The notes under the pieces are model-generated. The model searched no databases. It had not been told where the DNA came from and saw only the letters and a program-made list of their open reading frames with translations. A DNA stretch of 64,000 bases from Mortierella alpina (lineage: Eukaryota; Mortierellomycota; Mortierellomycetes; Mortierellales; Mortierellaceae). The position numbers and the translations under genes are program-made. The DNA is taken from assembly GCA_029449245.1 (NCBI GenBank), contig JANATF010000003.1, positions 496,001 through 560,000 of the forward strand, given 5' to 3'. Of the stretch, positions 35,101 to 47,800 are shown piece by piece. The stretch's first letter is position 1; each line of letters begins with the position of its first letter.

Positions 35101-35693
35101 ATGAGGAAGATGAGGCGGAGGATGACGAGAACTCCAACTATTCTGACGATGGAACTGGATCTATATCGAGCGATGATGAGGCAGTAGTTGCAGGGTTGAG
35201 CGGAGTGGAGATCAACATTGATCATGCTCAGGAGGAGATGAGCGTGAAGGAATCTGGAGAGGATCAGAAGGCACAGGAGTTGAGACTGTTGCTTCAGCAG
35301 CAGCAGCAAGAGTATCAGAAGGCTCAGGAGGAATTGGCAGCAGAGCATCACCAAAAGTACTTGAAGCAGCAAGAGCAGGCAGGTCACCCGATACCCGCTC
35401 AACACAGCTTGCCCTTGGCTGGATCTGGTGGGTCGCTGAACACTGCGGTGCGGGGACACAACCAGGTGGGACCTTCCAAGTCGTCGCACACGATGAGCAC
35501 GTCGACTTCGACATCGACGGTGGCGTCCTCGACGACTAGCTCGGCCAGCCGTCGGCGCCGTGCTGGGTTCGAGTTGAACATGAACCAGGCGACGATGTTG
35601 AACCGACGAGCCAAGCAGCACCAGGTGATTGGTCAGTCTGTGGAGCAGCAGGACCAGGCATTGCGACAGGAATCGCCCGCTATGGCCGTTTGA
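32104..35693 (+). CDS. Srk1/Rck2-like CaMK-family Ser/Thr kinase
   Basis: Exons 32104-32459, 33107-33203, 33653-33700, 33921-34572 and 34687-35693 give 719 aa. The N-terminal ~110 residues are Ser/Ala-rich. The kinase domain follows: GDGAFSNVYKA glycine loop, VAVKVV lysine, HRDIKPENILF catalytic loop, DFGLSK, and activation segment TMTPCGTVGYTAPE. An acidic/Gly insert (about 30 residues, KPDEDDKEDEG then GGGGIG) lies between the catalytic loop and DFG, as in Srk1/Rck1/Rck2. The C-terminal ~300 residues are Gln/Glu-rich coiled coil and Ser-rich, with a basic SRRRRAGFELN patch. Relatives are MAPK-activated stress kinases acting downstream of Hog1/Sty1. The exon-3 donor is GTCAGC, a weaker GT site. 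Subfamily by eye; kinase certain. Confidence 0.93.
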
Positions 35694-36491
35694 AAGGAAC
35701 AGCAGGAGAGAGGTTTTTTTGCCATCTAGAGTATCAAGAAGGCAGGCGAGCCCCGTGGGCTTGCACCGATTGCATTTTTTACTTTTTCTATCTCTTTTCT
35801 ACGTCTTTCTATTACTCCTTTGATCCCCCCCTCCCCTCCCCTCTTGTAAAGTAGTTGTTTGCCCTGTATCCAATAATTGACATCACGAAAGAAAAAGAAA
35901 AAAAACTATCTCTTGCGAAGCAGTGTCATGTCATGATGAGGATTAATTATGATGACCATCAAGGAGTGAGTGAGAGGGTGGTGAGAAAGAGGTGAGGAGG
36001 GGAGAGGGAAGGAGGGGAAGCATGGGAAGAAAGAAGAAGAGGCTGTCGATGACTCGCCTCGGAAGCAAAAGGAACCGAAAAACGGCGTTTTTCTCAGTTG
36101 CGCCTACGGAAGGACCAGGGAGGGCTGGCTGCTGTAATTGAATGCGCTAGAGTGCTGGCGAGGAGTGTGAGGTGTGCTGCCAGTCCATGTAAAGAGCAAC
36201 TGTATGTAGACCACGGCGGTGGATCGAAGGGTCATTGGTCCACAGATCCTCCGGGACCAGCAATTGAGGGGTTTGGTGTGGAGAAGAAGAGACAAAATTG
36301 CGCGTGTTCGAGGAAGCAGGCACCCGTGTGCGTGTGAGAGCACACCTGCCAAAAAAGATATTTAAAGTGCCCTTGTCTCTCGTCGCACCTCCTCACTCTC
36401 CATCCATCATCCCCTACACTCCCCTACACTCCCCACTCTACCCCTCCCCCCTCCTCCTCTCCTCCTCTCGTCCACATCGCCCATCTTGCCC
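35694..36491. other. Intergenic, kinase 3' end to SCOT promoter
   Basis: AT-rich and A-rich 3' flank, a GA-rich stretch at 35960-36040, and a TATTTAAA element near 36358-36365. C-rich repeats (CTCCCCTACA) at 36408-36440 lie just before the SCOT start. No gene seen. Confidence 0.6.
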
Positions 36492-38601
36492 ATGACTCTG
36501 ACCATCTTCTTGCAGCAGGCAAGACGCGGCGCTTCCAAGGTAGCGTATGCTCTCCACTCGCTTTGGCGGCGTGTTTCTTCCCACGGCTATTGCCTGGACC
36601 TCAGGATGCTCTCTTTTTTTTTGAAGACAGCCAGTCCAGTCCAGCAAGAGCGACAGTGCTTTAGACCTCAGCCAGTGCCCGTTTGCACGAGGAAGCCAAG
36701 GAGCAGAGACCAACTCAATTCTTCACTCCCCATGCGTTTTGAGCTTGCATTCACTGACAACAACCTTCACATCTCTCTTCGTTGCCACCAAACTATGGAC
36801 ACAATAGCAAGTGACCATTGCCACGTTCACCACCACGTTTGGCCGCCAGTTCTCGACCTTCCGTCCCGTGCACAAGGAAAACAGCGGCGAGGTTGAGAAC
36901 CTGAGCAAGGTCTATGCCTCGGCCGAGGAGGCTGTCAAGGACATTCCCTCAGGATCGACTCTGATGGTCGGCGGTTTTGGACTGTGCGGCATCCCCGAGA
37001 ACCTGATTGGAGCACTCAAGCAGCGCGCCTCTGACTGCAAGGATCTCACCGTGGTGTCGAACAATGCTGGAGTGGATGACTTTGGTCTTGGACAGCTCCT
37101 GCGCACTAAGCAGGTAAGACCGACGCTCACTTGGATATTTGGCCTTTGTCCAAAGTATTGGCGTTGGTGTTTGGGTGTTGTTTGTGTTTGCTTTATGTTT
37201 TTTCAAAGTGAACTGACATGTGGTTCCTTTGACCACTCTTCTGGAATGATAGATCAAGCGCATGATTAGCAGTTACGTTGGTGAAAACAAGGAGTTTGAG
37301 CGCCAGTACCTGTCGGGTGAGCTCGAGGTCGAGTTGACCCCCCAGGGCACTCTGGCTGAGCGTGTCCGCGCCGGTGGTGCAGGCATCCCCGCTTTCTTCA
37401 CCCCTACTGCCTACGGCACTGAAGGTACGTTCGAGATTTCATCACATCTTCACCAACTCTGAAACGTCATTTTGTGTCTTTCAACAGCCTATTGAAAAAA
37501 AACCTGCCTTTCTTTGCTGCTACCATAGTCCAAACTGGAGAGTTGGCTATCAAATACGGCGCCGATGGCAAGGTTCTTATTCGCAGCAAGCCTAGAGAGG
37601 TTCGCGAATTCAACGGTCGCAAGTACATCATGGAGGAAGCCATCACGGGTGACTACTCTCTGGTCAAGGCCTGGAAGGGCGACGCCTACGGAAACCTGGT
37701 TTTCAAGGGATCAGCCATGAACTTCAACCCCGTCATGGCCAAGGGCTCCAAGAACACGATCGCTGAGGTTGAGGAGATTGTCCCCGTCGGCTCACTGAGA
37801 CCCGAGGACATTCACCTGCCTGGCATCTTTGTCAAGCGCATCATCCAGGGCAAGAGCTACGAGAAGCGCATTGAGCGTCTTACGTTGACTGAGGACAAGC
37901 CCGCAGGCGTTGCTGGAGCTTCACTTGCCGGTGATGAGAAGGATGAGGCAGCGCGTCGTCGTGAGAAGATTGTCCGCCGTGCGGCCAAGGAGTTCAAGAA
38001 CGGCATGTATGTCAACTTGGGCATCGGTATGCCCATGCTGGCCTCCAACTACCTCAAGAAGGGCGTCAATGTCCATCTGCAGTCCGAGAACGGAATTCTT
38101 GGATTCGGACCTTTCCCCAAGCCTGGTGAGCAGGACCCCGATCTGATCAATGCTGGCAAGGAGACCATCACATTGTTGCCTGGAGCCTCTTTGTTCTCGA
38201 GCGATGACTCGTTTGCCATGATCCGCGGATCACATGTGGACCTCACCATTCTGGGAGCCCTCCAGGTCTCTGCCAAGGGTGATCTTGCCAACTGGATTAT
38301 TCCCCGCAAGATGGTCAAGGGTATGGGTGGAGCCATGGACCTGGTTGCCAGCCCCGGTACGCGTGTTGTTGTGACGATGGAGCACTTGGCCAAGGGAGGC
38401 AAGCACAAGATCTTGGATGACTGCACACTGCCTCTGACGGGTGTTGGCTGCGTCGACAGGATCATCACGGACCTGTGCGTGTTTGACGTCAAGGACGGCG
38501 GCCTGGTCCTGACGGAGTTGATGGCGGACGTGTCGCTGGACGACGTCAAGCGCGGCACTGGCGCCGCGTTCAAGATCTCCCCTGACCTGATCCAAAACTA
38601 G
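36492..38601 (+). CDS. Succinyl-CoA:3-ketoacid CoA transferase (mitochondrial)
   Basis: Exons 36492-36539, 36808-37113, 37253-37424 and 37529-38601 give 532 aa, a fused alpha-beta class I CoA transferase. An Arg/Ser/Thr-rich, acid-free presequence ([26 protein letters not shown]) predicts a mitochondrial location. The alpha half has [15 protein letters not shown]. The linker region is charged ([13 protein letters not shown]). The beta half has [12 protein letters not shown] and [12 protein letters not shown], whose Glu is the catalytic residue that forms the enzyme-CoA thioester. A GAMDLV stretch and the end DLIQN close it. It moves CoA from succinyl-CoA to acetoacetate, allowing ketone-body use or acetate/succinate CoA cycling. 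Confidence 0.96.
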
Positions 38602-38708
38602 TGCTTCAACACATCTTCACTGTAACTGTACAATCATAAACCAAAGCATTCAACACGAAATGCGATTGGCTACCATGTGACCCATGTCGCGGCTTAGCCG
38701 AAGCCTTT

Positions 38709-38733
38709 GGAAGACGGACGAAAAATCGAGAAG
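38709..38733 (+). promoter_or_regulatory. Step-type heat shock element upstream of HSP90
   Basis: GAA triplets start at 38710, 38720 and 38730, exactly 10 bp apart. This is the step arrangement nGAAn-5-nGAAn-5-nGAAn recognised by fungal Hsf1 trimers. It lies ~280 bp upstream of the HSP90 ATG (39010). Function inferred. Confidence 0.5.
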
Positions 38734-38874
38734 CCCTTCGCGCAAGGCACACGGGCGCATAAAATGTTGGTCTGCAAGGGCTCGTTGGCTCCTGCAACTC
38801 TTTTTCTCCTGTAAACTACCAGCACTCGACACGCTCACTTTCTACTCTACTCGCCTCACAGCACCACATTCTGC

Positions 38875-38942
38875 CTCTACTCTACTCTACTCTACTCTAC
38901 CATACTCTACCATACTTTACTTTTCTTTACTTTTCTTTACTG
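38875..38942. repeat. CTCTA/CTTTA pentanucleotide repeat in the HSP90 leader
   Basis: Runs of CTCTA, then CCATACTCTA, then CTTTACTTTT units form a pyrimidine-rich tract 70-135 bp before the HSP90 ATG, probably in the 5' UTR or initiator region. Confidence 0.7.
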
Positions 38943-39009
38943 TCTCCACCTCACTCTACACGACCAAGAGCTCCACCCCTCGTCCGTCTTCTCTTGACAT
39001 CCCTTCACC

Positions 39010-41308
39010 ATGGAAACAGAAACATTTTCATTCCAGGCAAGTATTCAGACCAGCACACACCTCTTTTAGTTTCCTTGCGTTTCTTCAGCCGCCTGGTACT
39101 GTCGCTGACCTCTGCCATGTCCGTCTGCCCGTCTGTCGTTGTTTGTCTGCCTGCTGTCATCTCGTCCACTTCATATATCCAACCATAATAAAGGCCGAGA
39201 TCTCGCAACTGATGAGCTTGATCATCAACACCTTCTATTCCACCAAAGAGGTGTTTATGAGAGAACTCATCTCCAACGCGTCGGATGCGCTCGACAAGAT
39301 CCGCTACGAGTCTCTCACGGATCCTTCCAAGCTCGATTCCGAGAGGGAGCTCTATATCCGAATCACACCCGATAAGGAGCACAAGATGCTCTCCATCCGC
39401 GATACAGGTATCGGCATGACCAAGGCCGACCTCGTCAACACCCTTGGTACCATCGCCAAGTCCGGTACCAAGGCCTTTATGGAGGCCCTTGCCACAGGTG
39501 CCGACATCTCGATGATTGGTCAGTTTGGTGTTGGTTTTTACTCGGCCTTTTTGGTGGCGGAACGCGTGCAGGTCATTTCCAAGCATAACGATGATGAGCA
39601 GTACATTTGGGAATCGGCTGCCGGTGGATCGTTCACTATCACCCGAGACACGGTCAATAAGCCTTTGGGCGGTGGCACGGAAGTGCGCCTCTTCATGAAG
39701 GGGGATCAACTCGAGTACCTGGAGGAGAGAAGGATCAAGGAGGTCATCAAGAAGCACTCCGAGTATATTGGCTACCCTATCCAGCTCGCCATCGAGAAGG
39801 AGATTGAGAAGGAAGTTGATGAGGAGGAGGAGAAAGAAAAAGTGCTGGAAGAGGAGGGCCATGAAGTCAAAGATGGTGGCCCCAAGATAGAAGAGATTGA
39901 AGATGAGGAGGAGAAGAAGGACAAGGCAGAGAAGAAAAAGAAAAAGATCAAGGAGAAGAGGGTTGACAACAACGAGGTGGTCAACAAGACCAAGCCTGTG
40001 TGGACTCGCAATCCCGAGGATATCACTCAAGAAGAGTACGCGTCATTTTACAAGTCCCTGACCAATGACTGGAGTGACCATCTGGCAGTCAAGCACTTTG
40101 CGGTGGAGGGTCAGCTCGAGTTTCGGGCCACGTTGTTTGTCCCTTCGCGTGCACCGTTCGATTTGTTTGAGACCCGCAAGAAGCGCAACAACATCAAGCT
40201 CTATGTCCGCCGCGTGTTTATCATGGACGATTGCGAGGCTCTTATCCCAGAGTGGCTCAACTTTATCCGGGGCATTGTGGACTCTGAGGATTTGCCGCTA
40301 AACATTTCTCGAGAGATGCTTCAGCAGAACAAGATTCTCAAGGTGATCCGCAAGCACCTGGTCAAGAAGTGTCTCGAGATGTTTGCCGATATTGCTGAGG
40401 ACAAGGAGCAGTTCCACAAGTTTTACGAGGCGTTCTCCAAGAACATCAAGCTCGGCATTCATGAGGATGCACAGAACCGGAGCAAGCTCGCGGACCTGCT
40501 TCGCTACTACTCGACCAAGTCAGAGGACGAGATGACCTCGCTCAAGGATTATGTGACTCGAATGCCAGAGAAGCAAAAGAGTATCTACTACATCACTGGC
40601 GAATCGCGCGCGACGGTCGAGAACTCTCCGTTTAATGAAGTCTTGAAGAAAAAGGGCTTTGAGGTCTTGTTCATGGTCGATCCCATTGACGAATACGCGG
40701 TGACACAGCTCAAGGAATACGATGGCAAAAAATTGGTCTCGGTTACGAAGGAGGGTCTTGAGCTCGAAGAGGATGAGGAGGAGAAGCGTGCACGCGAAGC
40801 CGAGGTCAAGTCGTATGAGGGTCTCTGCACCCAGATCAAGGAGATTCTCGGGGACAAGGTGGAGAAGGTGTTGGTGTCGAACCGGATTTCGGAATCGCCT
40901 TGTGTCCTGGTGACGGGTGCCTACGGTTGGTCTTCGAATATGGAGCGCATCATGAAGGCGCAGGCTTTGCGAGATACATCCATGTCGTCGTATATGGCGT
41001 CGAAAAAGTCGCTCGAGTTGAACCCCAAGCACCCGATAATCAAGACACTCAAGGCCAAAGTGGATGTGGACAAGAACGACAAGACAGTCAAGGATCTGAC
41101 GATGTTGATGTATGAAGTTGCGCTGATCGTGTCGGGCTTTAGCATTGAGAAGACGGACACGTTTGCGGACCGAATCTATCGGATGATCAAGCTTGGATTG
41201 GCGATTGATGAAGAAGACGAGGATCAAGAGATAGGCATTTCTGCGGACATGCCTCCACTCGAGGCTGGGGATGTTGTCAAGGCCACAGAGATGGAGGAGG
41301 TGGACTGA
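39010..41308 (+). CDS. HSP90: Cytosolic HSP90 chaperone
   Basis: Exons 39010-39036 and 39194-41308 give 713 aa. METETFSFQ joins [16 protein letters not shown], the standard HSP90 start, and the protein ends MEEVD, the TPR-cochaperone tag of the cytosolic form. Visible landmarks are [20 protein letters not shown] and [14 protein letters not shown] (GHKL ATPase), the charged linker at about residues 220-270 (Glu/Lys-rich), and [12 protein letters not shown]. The single intron has a GC donor (CAG/GCAAGT), needed to keep the frame. A step-type HSE lies upstream. The gene sits 0.8 kb upstream of BiP on the same strand. Confidence 0.98.
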
Positions 41309-41852
41309 GAGTGAAGCAAAAGCAGGCAAGCAAAGCGTCCTTTTTGCATAGGCCAAAGATAGCAGACAACATAACATCATAGCTGTAGCACACAACAACA
41401 CCGTCAATCGATAGTGAATATGTTGTCTTGACACTAAAGCCCCAGCAGCACAGCAGACTATTTTTTTTTTATCATTTTTGTTTCTGGTTTTGTGACACGA
41501 GACGCATTGGCATTGCACGGTCTTGGCCAGTTGGAGGATGGGAAGAGGGAGCAAGAACGAGAGATTGCCAGAAAAACGGATGCGTTTGTGCAGAGCAGGA
41601 AAGGACACGCTGGGCATTCTTACGTGGCTCTGTCTCCACAGGATGATGGCACAATGGCACGCTGACACGCAAGGAGTGCGAGATGGCCCGAGAGATAGGC
41701 TGCAGTGTGGACGTGCTAGGCGTGCACTGCGTGTCAGAGAGCAATTTGGAGGATGAGATCGCTTTGCTGCTGTTGGAGCGCACCAATTGGTCCACCTGGT
41801 GAGAAATGAACGGTGTCGAATCACGTACACTTTCAGGGCGATGGTCTGCGTC

Positions 41853-41986
41853 TGACACGTCAATCAGCCCGGTGTCCGCCAATCACACGCTGCCAGCCAT
41901 ATCGCACTCTGCCTTTTGGGTTTTCTATCCGGTTCGATCTATATTGAGTGCTTGAGTCTCGAGTGCTGTAGTAGCAATATATATAT
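41853..41986 (+). promoter_or_regulatory. BiP promoter elements: UPRE-like, CCAAT/ERSE-like, TATA
   Basis: TGACACGTCA at 41853-41862 contains an ACGTC core like Hac1/XBP1 sites. CCAAT at 41879-41883 followed after 9 bases by CCAGC resembles ERSE (CCAAT-N9-CCACG), with two mismatches in the last block. A TATA-like ATATATATAT lies at 41977-41986, about 100 bp before the ATG. The position fits unfolded-protein-response control of BiP, but this is inference. Confidence 0.35.
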
Positions 41987-42084
41987 CCCGCCCAAGTGCC
42001 CATCTCTCTCCTCTTCTTCTTCATCATCATCTCCTCCACCCTCCACCCTCCATCCCCATCCCTCCCCCCCCCTCTCTCTCCATA

Positions 42085-44401
42085 ATGTCAAAGTTCGTCA
42101 AGAGCACCATTGCTCTGATCGCGCTGGCATTGGTCTGCTTGATGGCCCTCTCGACCGTCAGCGCCGATACCCAGACCGAGTTTAACACACCCAAGAAAGA
42201 CGAGTCGCGCGAGAGCTACGGCTCCGTCATCGGTATCGGTAAGTCTCCTCCTCCTCAAGCTCCTTCATCCTCTGTTCGTCGCTTGCTGTGTGTTCTCATC
42301 GATCGCAAGCGCAGAGATCCAGCTGAGAAACGCGATCTTTGAGGTGTTCGATCCGATCACGTCAGGAACAGGATGATCTCGCACGCACTTGGACATAGAA
42401 ACTTGCGCGGGAATGACCAACGAGTGCCACTCGTCCTCTCCTCAAGGAAAACCCCTGCTCTGATCAAAGAGAAGCATCTAGCTAACCGCGTCCGCCCGCC
42501 TGTCTCCTTGCTCTTGCATTGCTCATCGGATAGATCTGGGAACCACCTACTCCTGCGTCGGTGTCTTCAAGAACGGACGTGTTGAGATCATCGCCAACGA
42601 CCAGGGTCACCGTATCACCCCCTCCTATGTTGCCTTCACCGATGAGGAGCGTCTTGTCGGAGACGCCGCCAAGAACCAGTACGCCGCCAACCCCACCAAC
42701 ACCATCTTTGATGCCAAGCGCCTGATCGGTCGTCGTTTCGATGACCCCAACGTCCAGAAGGACATCAAGCACTTCCCCTTCATTGTCAAGTCCAAGAACG
42801 GTGCCCCCGTCATCGAGGTCAAGGTCAAGGGCGAGTCCAAGACCTTCACTCCCGAGGAGATCTCTGCCATGATTCTTGGCAAGATGAAGGAGGTTGCCGA
42901 GGCTTACTTGAGCAAGAAGGTTACCCACGCCGTCGTCACTGTCCCCGCCTACTTCAACGACGCCCAGCGTCAGGCCACCAAGGATGCCGGTGCCATCGCC
43001 GGTCTCAACGTTCTCCGTATCGTCAACGAGCCCACCGCTGCTGCCATCGCCTACGGCATGGACAAGAAGGGAGGCGAGCGCACCATTCTGGTCTACGATC
43101 TCGGTGGTGGTACCTTCGATGTCTCTATCCTGTCGATCGATGATGGTGTCTTTGAGGTTCTTTCTACCGCCGGTGACACCCACTTGGGAGGAGAGGATTT
43201 CGACCAGCGTGTCATTGACCACTTTGTCAAGTTGTACAAGAAGAAGAACAGCAAGGACATCACCACCGACCTCAAGACCATGGGCAAGCTCAAGCGCGAG
43301 GTTGAGAAGGCCAAGCGTACCCTGTCTTCCCAGATGTCTGTCCGTATCGAGATTGATTCCTTCCATGACGGTAACGACTTTTCCGAGACCTTGACCCGCG
43401 CCAAGTTCGAGGAGCTCAACAACGATCTGTTCAAGGCCACTATCAAGCCCGTCGAGAAGGCTCTCGCCGATGCCGCCGTCTCCAAGGCTGAGATTCACGA
43501 CATTGTTCTCGTTGGTGGTTCCACCCGTATCCCCAAGGTCATCTCCATGATCGAGGACTTCTTTGGTGGCAAGACCGCCTCCAAGGGTATCAACCCCGAT
43601 GAGGCTGTTGCCTATGGTGCCGCTGTTCAGGGTGGTGTTCTCTCTGGTGAGGACAGCACCCAGGATATTCTTCTCTTGGATGTCAACCCCTTGACTCTTG
43701 GAATTGAGACCACTGGAGGTGTCATGACCAAGCTCATTCCCCGCAACACTGGTATCCCCACCAAGAAGTCCCAGATCTTCTCGACCGCTGCCGACAACCA
43801 GCAGACCGTCTTGATCCAGGTCTTTGAGGGAGAGCGCACCATGACCAAGGACAACAACCAGCTCGGCAAGTTCGAGTTGACCAACATCCCCCCCGCACCC
43901 CGCGGTGTCCCCCAGATCGAGGTCACCTTTGAGATTGATGCCAACGGTATCTTGCGTGTCTCTGCCTCGGACAAGGGCACTGGCAAGACCGAGACCATCA
44001 CCATCAACAACGACAAGGGCCGCCTCTCGGAGGAGGAGATTGAGCGCATGATCAAGGAGGCTGAGCAGTTTGCCAACGAGGATCAGGTCGTCAAGGAGCG
44101 CATCGAGTCCAAGAACGGTCTTGAGAACTACCTCTACTCTGTCAAGGGCCAGGTCAACGATGATGCCCAGCTCGGTTCCAAGATCGAGGCTGAGGACAAG
44201 AAGACCATTCTGGACGCCATCAACGCCAAGATCTCCTGGCTCGAGTCCGAGGGCGCCACTGCCTCCAAGGAGGAGCTCGACGAGAAGAAGGAGGAGATCG
44301 AGGCTGTCGTCAACCCCATCACCTCCAAGCTTTACGGCTCTGCCGGTGGTTCGGGCCCTGCTCCTCCTACCGAGGAGATGCCTGAGCACGATGAGCTGTA
44401 A
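42085..44401 (+). CDS. KAR2: ER Hsp70 BiP/Kar2
   Basis: Exons 42085-42238 and 42534-44401 give 673 aa. A signal peptide ([20 protein letters not shown], cleavage near VSA/DTQ) and the C-terminal HDEL show an ER-lumen resident. Hsp70 motifs: [13 protein letters not shown] (split by the intron), [25 protein letters not shown], and the substrate-binding domain with [11 protein letters not shown]. The intron cuts the first ATP-binding motif in phase 1. The coding sequence shows strong codon bias, expected for an abundant chaperone. BiP folds secretory proteins, drives translocation through Sec61 and reports ER stress. Confidence 0.98.
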
Positions 44402-44821
44402 AAAAAAAGAAAAAAAAGAGAAAAAAAATTACATTTCTTGCAGACTCGCTTTCCCCATTATAAATAATCCATCCTCCTTTCTGCGTAAAGTTGTATGTTT
44501 CTGCACTGTAAAATAAACCTTCAGAAATAACAAAAATGCTTTCATGGTGATGATGATTTTGAGGGGATCGTCCTCTCACTTGTTGCTCGTGGCCTTCATT
44601 TGATCGTGAGAGAATGAGTGAAGAGCTGAGAAGCATCCCAGTAGAACGCGGGTGCAAGACATCCAAACTTTCAAAGCATGTGTGCCCCTGTAGTTCAGCA
44701 GCCAATGAAATGCCGCTGGTATTTTTAATATAATTCGGCGCTACTTGCTGCAGCTTTTTTTTTTTAAGTCCTGTTCTCTCGTACACACATCCCTCCTCCT
44801 CCTCCTTCACTTGCCCACAAC

Positions 44822-47800
44822 TCACACAGAAGTCTCTGCAGCCAACGTGAATTGAGTCTGAGCAATATGTTGTTGCTGCTGCTGCTGTTGATGATGTTGA
44901 TGTTGTTCCTCTTCCTCCCCATTTGACTGCTGCTGCTGTCCCTGAAGAAGTACGTTATGCTCCCGCGAAAATTCCCCTGCTGGCTGACTGCTCGAAGGAT
45001 CAGAATCCATTTCCTCCACAGACTCCAATGCAAGGCACCCCTGGCTGCTGCCGCTGCTGTTGCGATTGCTGTTGCTGTTGCTGTTACTGTTACTGCTACT
45101 GTTGTTGCTATTGTCATCGACAGGAGCTACCGCCCCAGCATCCTCGAGGATCAGTGGAGGAGGCGTCACCAAGGTCTTTCCAAAGACATCTGCCCCTGTT
45201 TGGGATGCATGGGCAGGATGAGGTAATTGAAGACCCTGCGCGTCCATCATGGTGATCGACCCGGCCATAACAGGCGATGATGCCTCTTGCTGCTGCTGCT
45301 GACGATGTTGATGCTGCTGCTCCTGTGGCTGGTGCTGCTGTTGCTGTTGCTGTTGCATCATTGGATTGAGAGGAGAGTTCGAGTTGGTCCGGGTCCGGTT
45401 CCGAGTAGGGATGGTGATGTTACGGACAAAGTTCTGTAGCATGTGACCAGCGGCAGCCATAGTGTTGGACGGACTCAAAGGCATATGGTGCTGGTGGTGG
45501 CTGCCACCTGCCTGCTGTTGCTGCGTTCTCGAAGGAGACCCGACCAGAATCGGCGTGACTCCTGTGCTGGCTGCAAACATCGGTGGGGAGGGTGCCATGA
45601 AAAAGGCCGAGGTGGGGGACTGTTGAACGGAAGAGTTCTGTCCATTCGCAGAGACCAATGATCCCGTCGAGGAAGGACCAGCCATGGTGATATCCATAGG
45701 ACAAGGAGCCGTATCAGCGACGGGCGAGCGAGTCAAGAGCGAAGGAGGAGGACTGCGCAGGGCCGTAGAGGTGGTATGGGTTCCTTCAGCATCGAGCGGC
45801 GCATTGTTGTTGTTGTTGCTGTTGTTGCTCAATGATCCCTCTGGAGCAGTGTCCTGTACCATCTCATAGTCCAGATCATCAGGTCCGAGATGACTGGGCG
45901 CCAAGCCATGATTCATGGAAAAGCTTCTGTTATCGGGAGGTTGGAACGTATGCGCCTGCACTGACGGAGGCGTCGGTGCATAGGCCTCCTCCAATTGAGG
46001 CATCTCCGCCTGCGGTATGGGCGTCCCACCCGCGTGCTCTACAGTGACCTCTTGTGCCCTGGTCGCGTTCTCGATGGCAGCGGCAACATCTGCAAATGGG
46101 AAAAAAAATAGCAAAAAAACGAGACAGTCAGCTCTATTTTTCTAGTAATACATATAGCAAAGATGAAGAAGATCCAACACTCCCACCCCAAACCTCCCCC
46201 GTCATGCTTCATCTTCTTCGTTCTTTTCTTCTTTTTTGTTTTCGAAAATGGGAAGGTGGGTAGCATATGCAGGGGTTGAGGATATATGAATATATATAAG
46301 TACATGCCATCACTTTTTTTTTTCTCAGCAATCACCTTCAGCAGGTATCTCCTCCTCGATGGGGTCATCAATCTCGACTGTATCCTCCAAATCTGCAAAT
46401 GTCCTGCAAAGCGGGCAGAGAAATCCTGGGTGGTTGGCCATCAGGAGCGGGCGGATGCATTTGTAGTGATACACGTGAGAGCACGGCGCTACAAAGAGCG
46501 ACTGGAACGATGCGATACGGAACAAGCAGATGCAGCAGTCCGTTGAACTGGCTGCAGTGGCGGTCGTAAGCGAGCGGATGACCTTTAAGGTATTCATCCT
46601 ATCAAGAACACAATATATTGTACTTCCAAGTTAGACTGCAGTTATGCAAGCTAGTCCACCCTCGTATGGACATTATTTTCAATTTTGTTTTTCTGCGTTA
46701 CCTGAAAGGGTTGGCCTGCTGCTGCCACGAGCGATTCAGCTCGAGTCGCATCTTTACACAACGATATATTTCTACATTGCACAAAAAAAGAGGAAAAACG
46801 AAGAAAAGTTGGGAACACAGACCACAGACCAGGCATGAAAAATAGGTCAGTAGTCGCATTTTTCAATGAACACAGCATGCGCGCGTCGCCCGTTCCATGT
46901 TCCTAGACACTGTTCCTGGTGGGTACAAACTATGAGCTGCACTCAAAAAATGGCGTGTGGCTCCCATGTTTTTGATTTTGCTCCGAGAATATGCGCGCAT
47001 TGGATGTGCAAACAGGCGCCTCCTGAGGATATTCCCATGTGGTGCATGCAAACTTCTCCTGCATCCAGATAACGTCGCTCCGTGTAATACCACAAACGGT
47101 ATATCTTATCCATTTCGGAAAATGAACGCCTGATTCCCTTTTTTTCATTGCTCTCAATGCCGAATAGGTCAAAAAAAAAAGATGTCCAACCGGGTAGCCA
47201 TGACTGAGAGCCTGTTCTCAGTGCAAAAAAAAAAATCAACCAAGGCCTTGATACTGACCTTGAGTGCCGCCCTGATAGTCCACGCCCAATTGCACAACGT
47301 CGCCATCTTTGAGCTGTGTGGGCTTGGACTCGACACCAGGTGGTGATAAGCGAGCGTGGTTGAGAAACGTTCCGGAGGATGACTTTGTGTCTCGGATATA
47401 AAACTAGGGTTGTCAGGGCAGGCAGCAGGGACGTGATCATTGTTGATTAGATCTACATGCTGCAAGAGATGTAGCAATTTAAACCTGGATAGCGCCAGTG
47501 ATCGCCGCCAAAATACACCCAGCGCTTGCCACCAACGGAGCAGCGAATATAGGTGCATGTCCTTGTCCTTGCTATAAGCAACAGCCGCCACCCATCCACA
47601 TCGACCGCTCTCCAGACCATGCTCTTTGTTGAAATATCATACTGAGAATCGAGGACAGCAGCTTGGGTTGCGACGACTGATGCGGTCCTGGGTGCGGCGA
47701 AACATAGAGAAATTGGAAAGACCCTGTTTCTCATATCCAACGCACACAAACAGTCGAGCAAGCAAGCGGGCTAGCCGATTTCGCGCAAGTCCGATTTCGC

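Noticed and set aside
40520-41863. 447-codon ORF antisense to HSP90 and downstream
   Set aside because: Most of it is the complement of HSP90 coding sequence; no recognisable domain.
42482-44389. 635-codon ORF antisense to BiP
   Set aside because: It exactly mirrors the highly codon-biased BiP exon; Leu/Gly/Asp-rich shadow text, no independent start context or introns.
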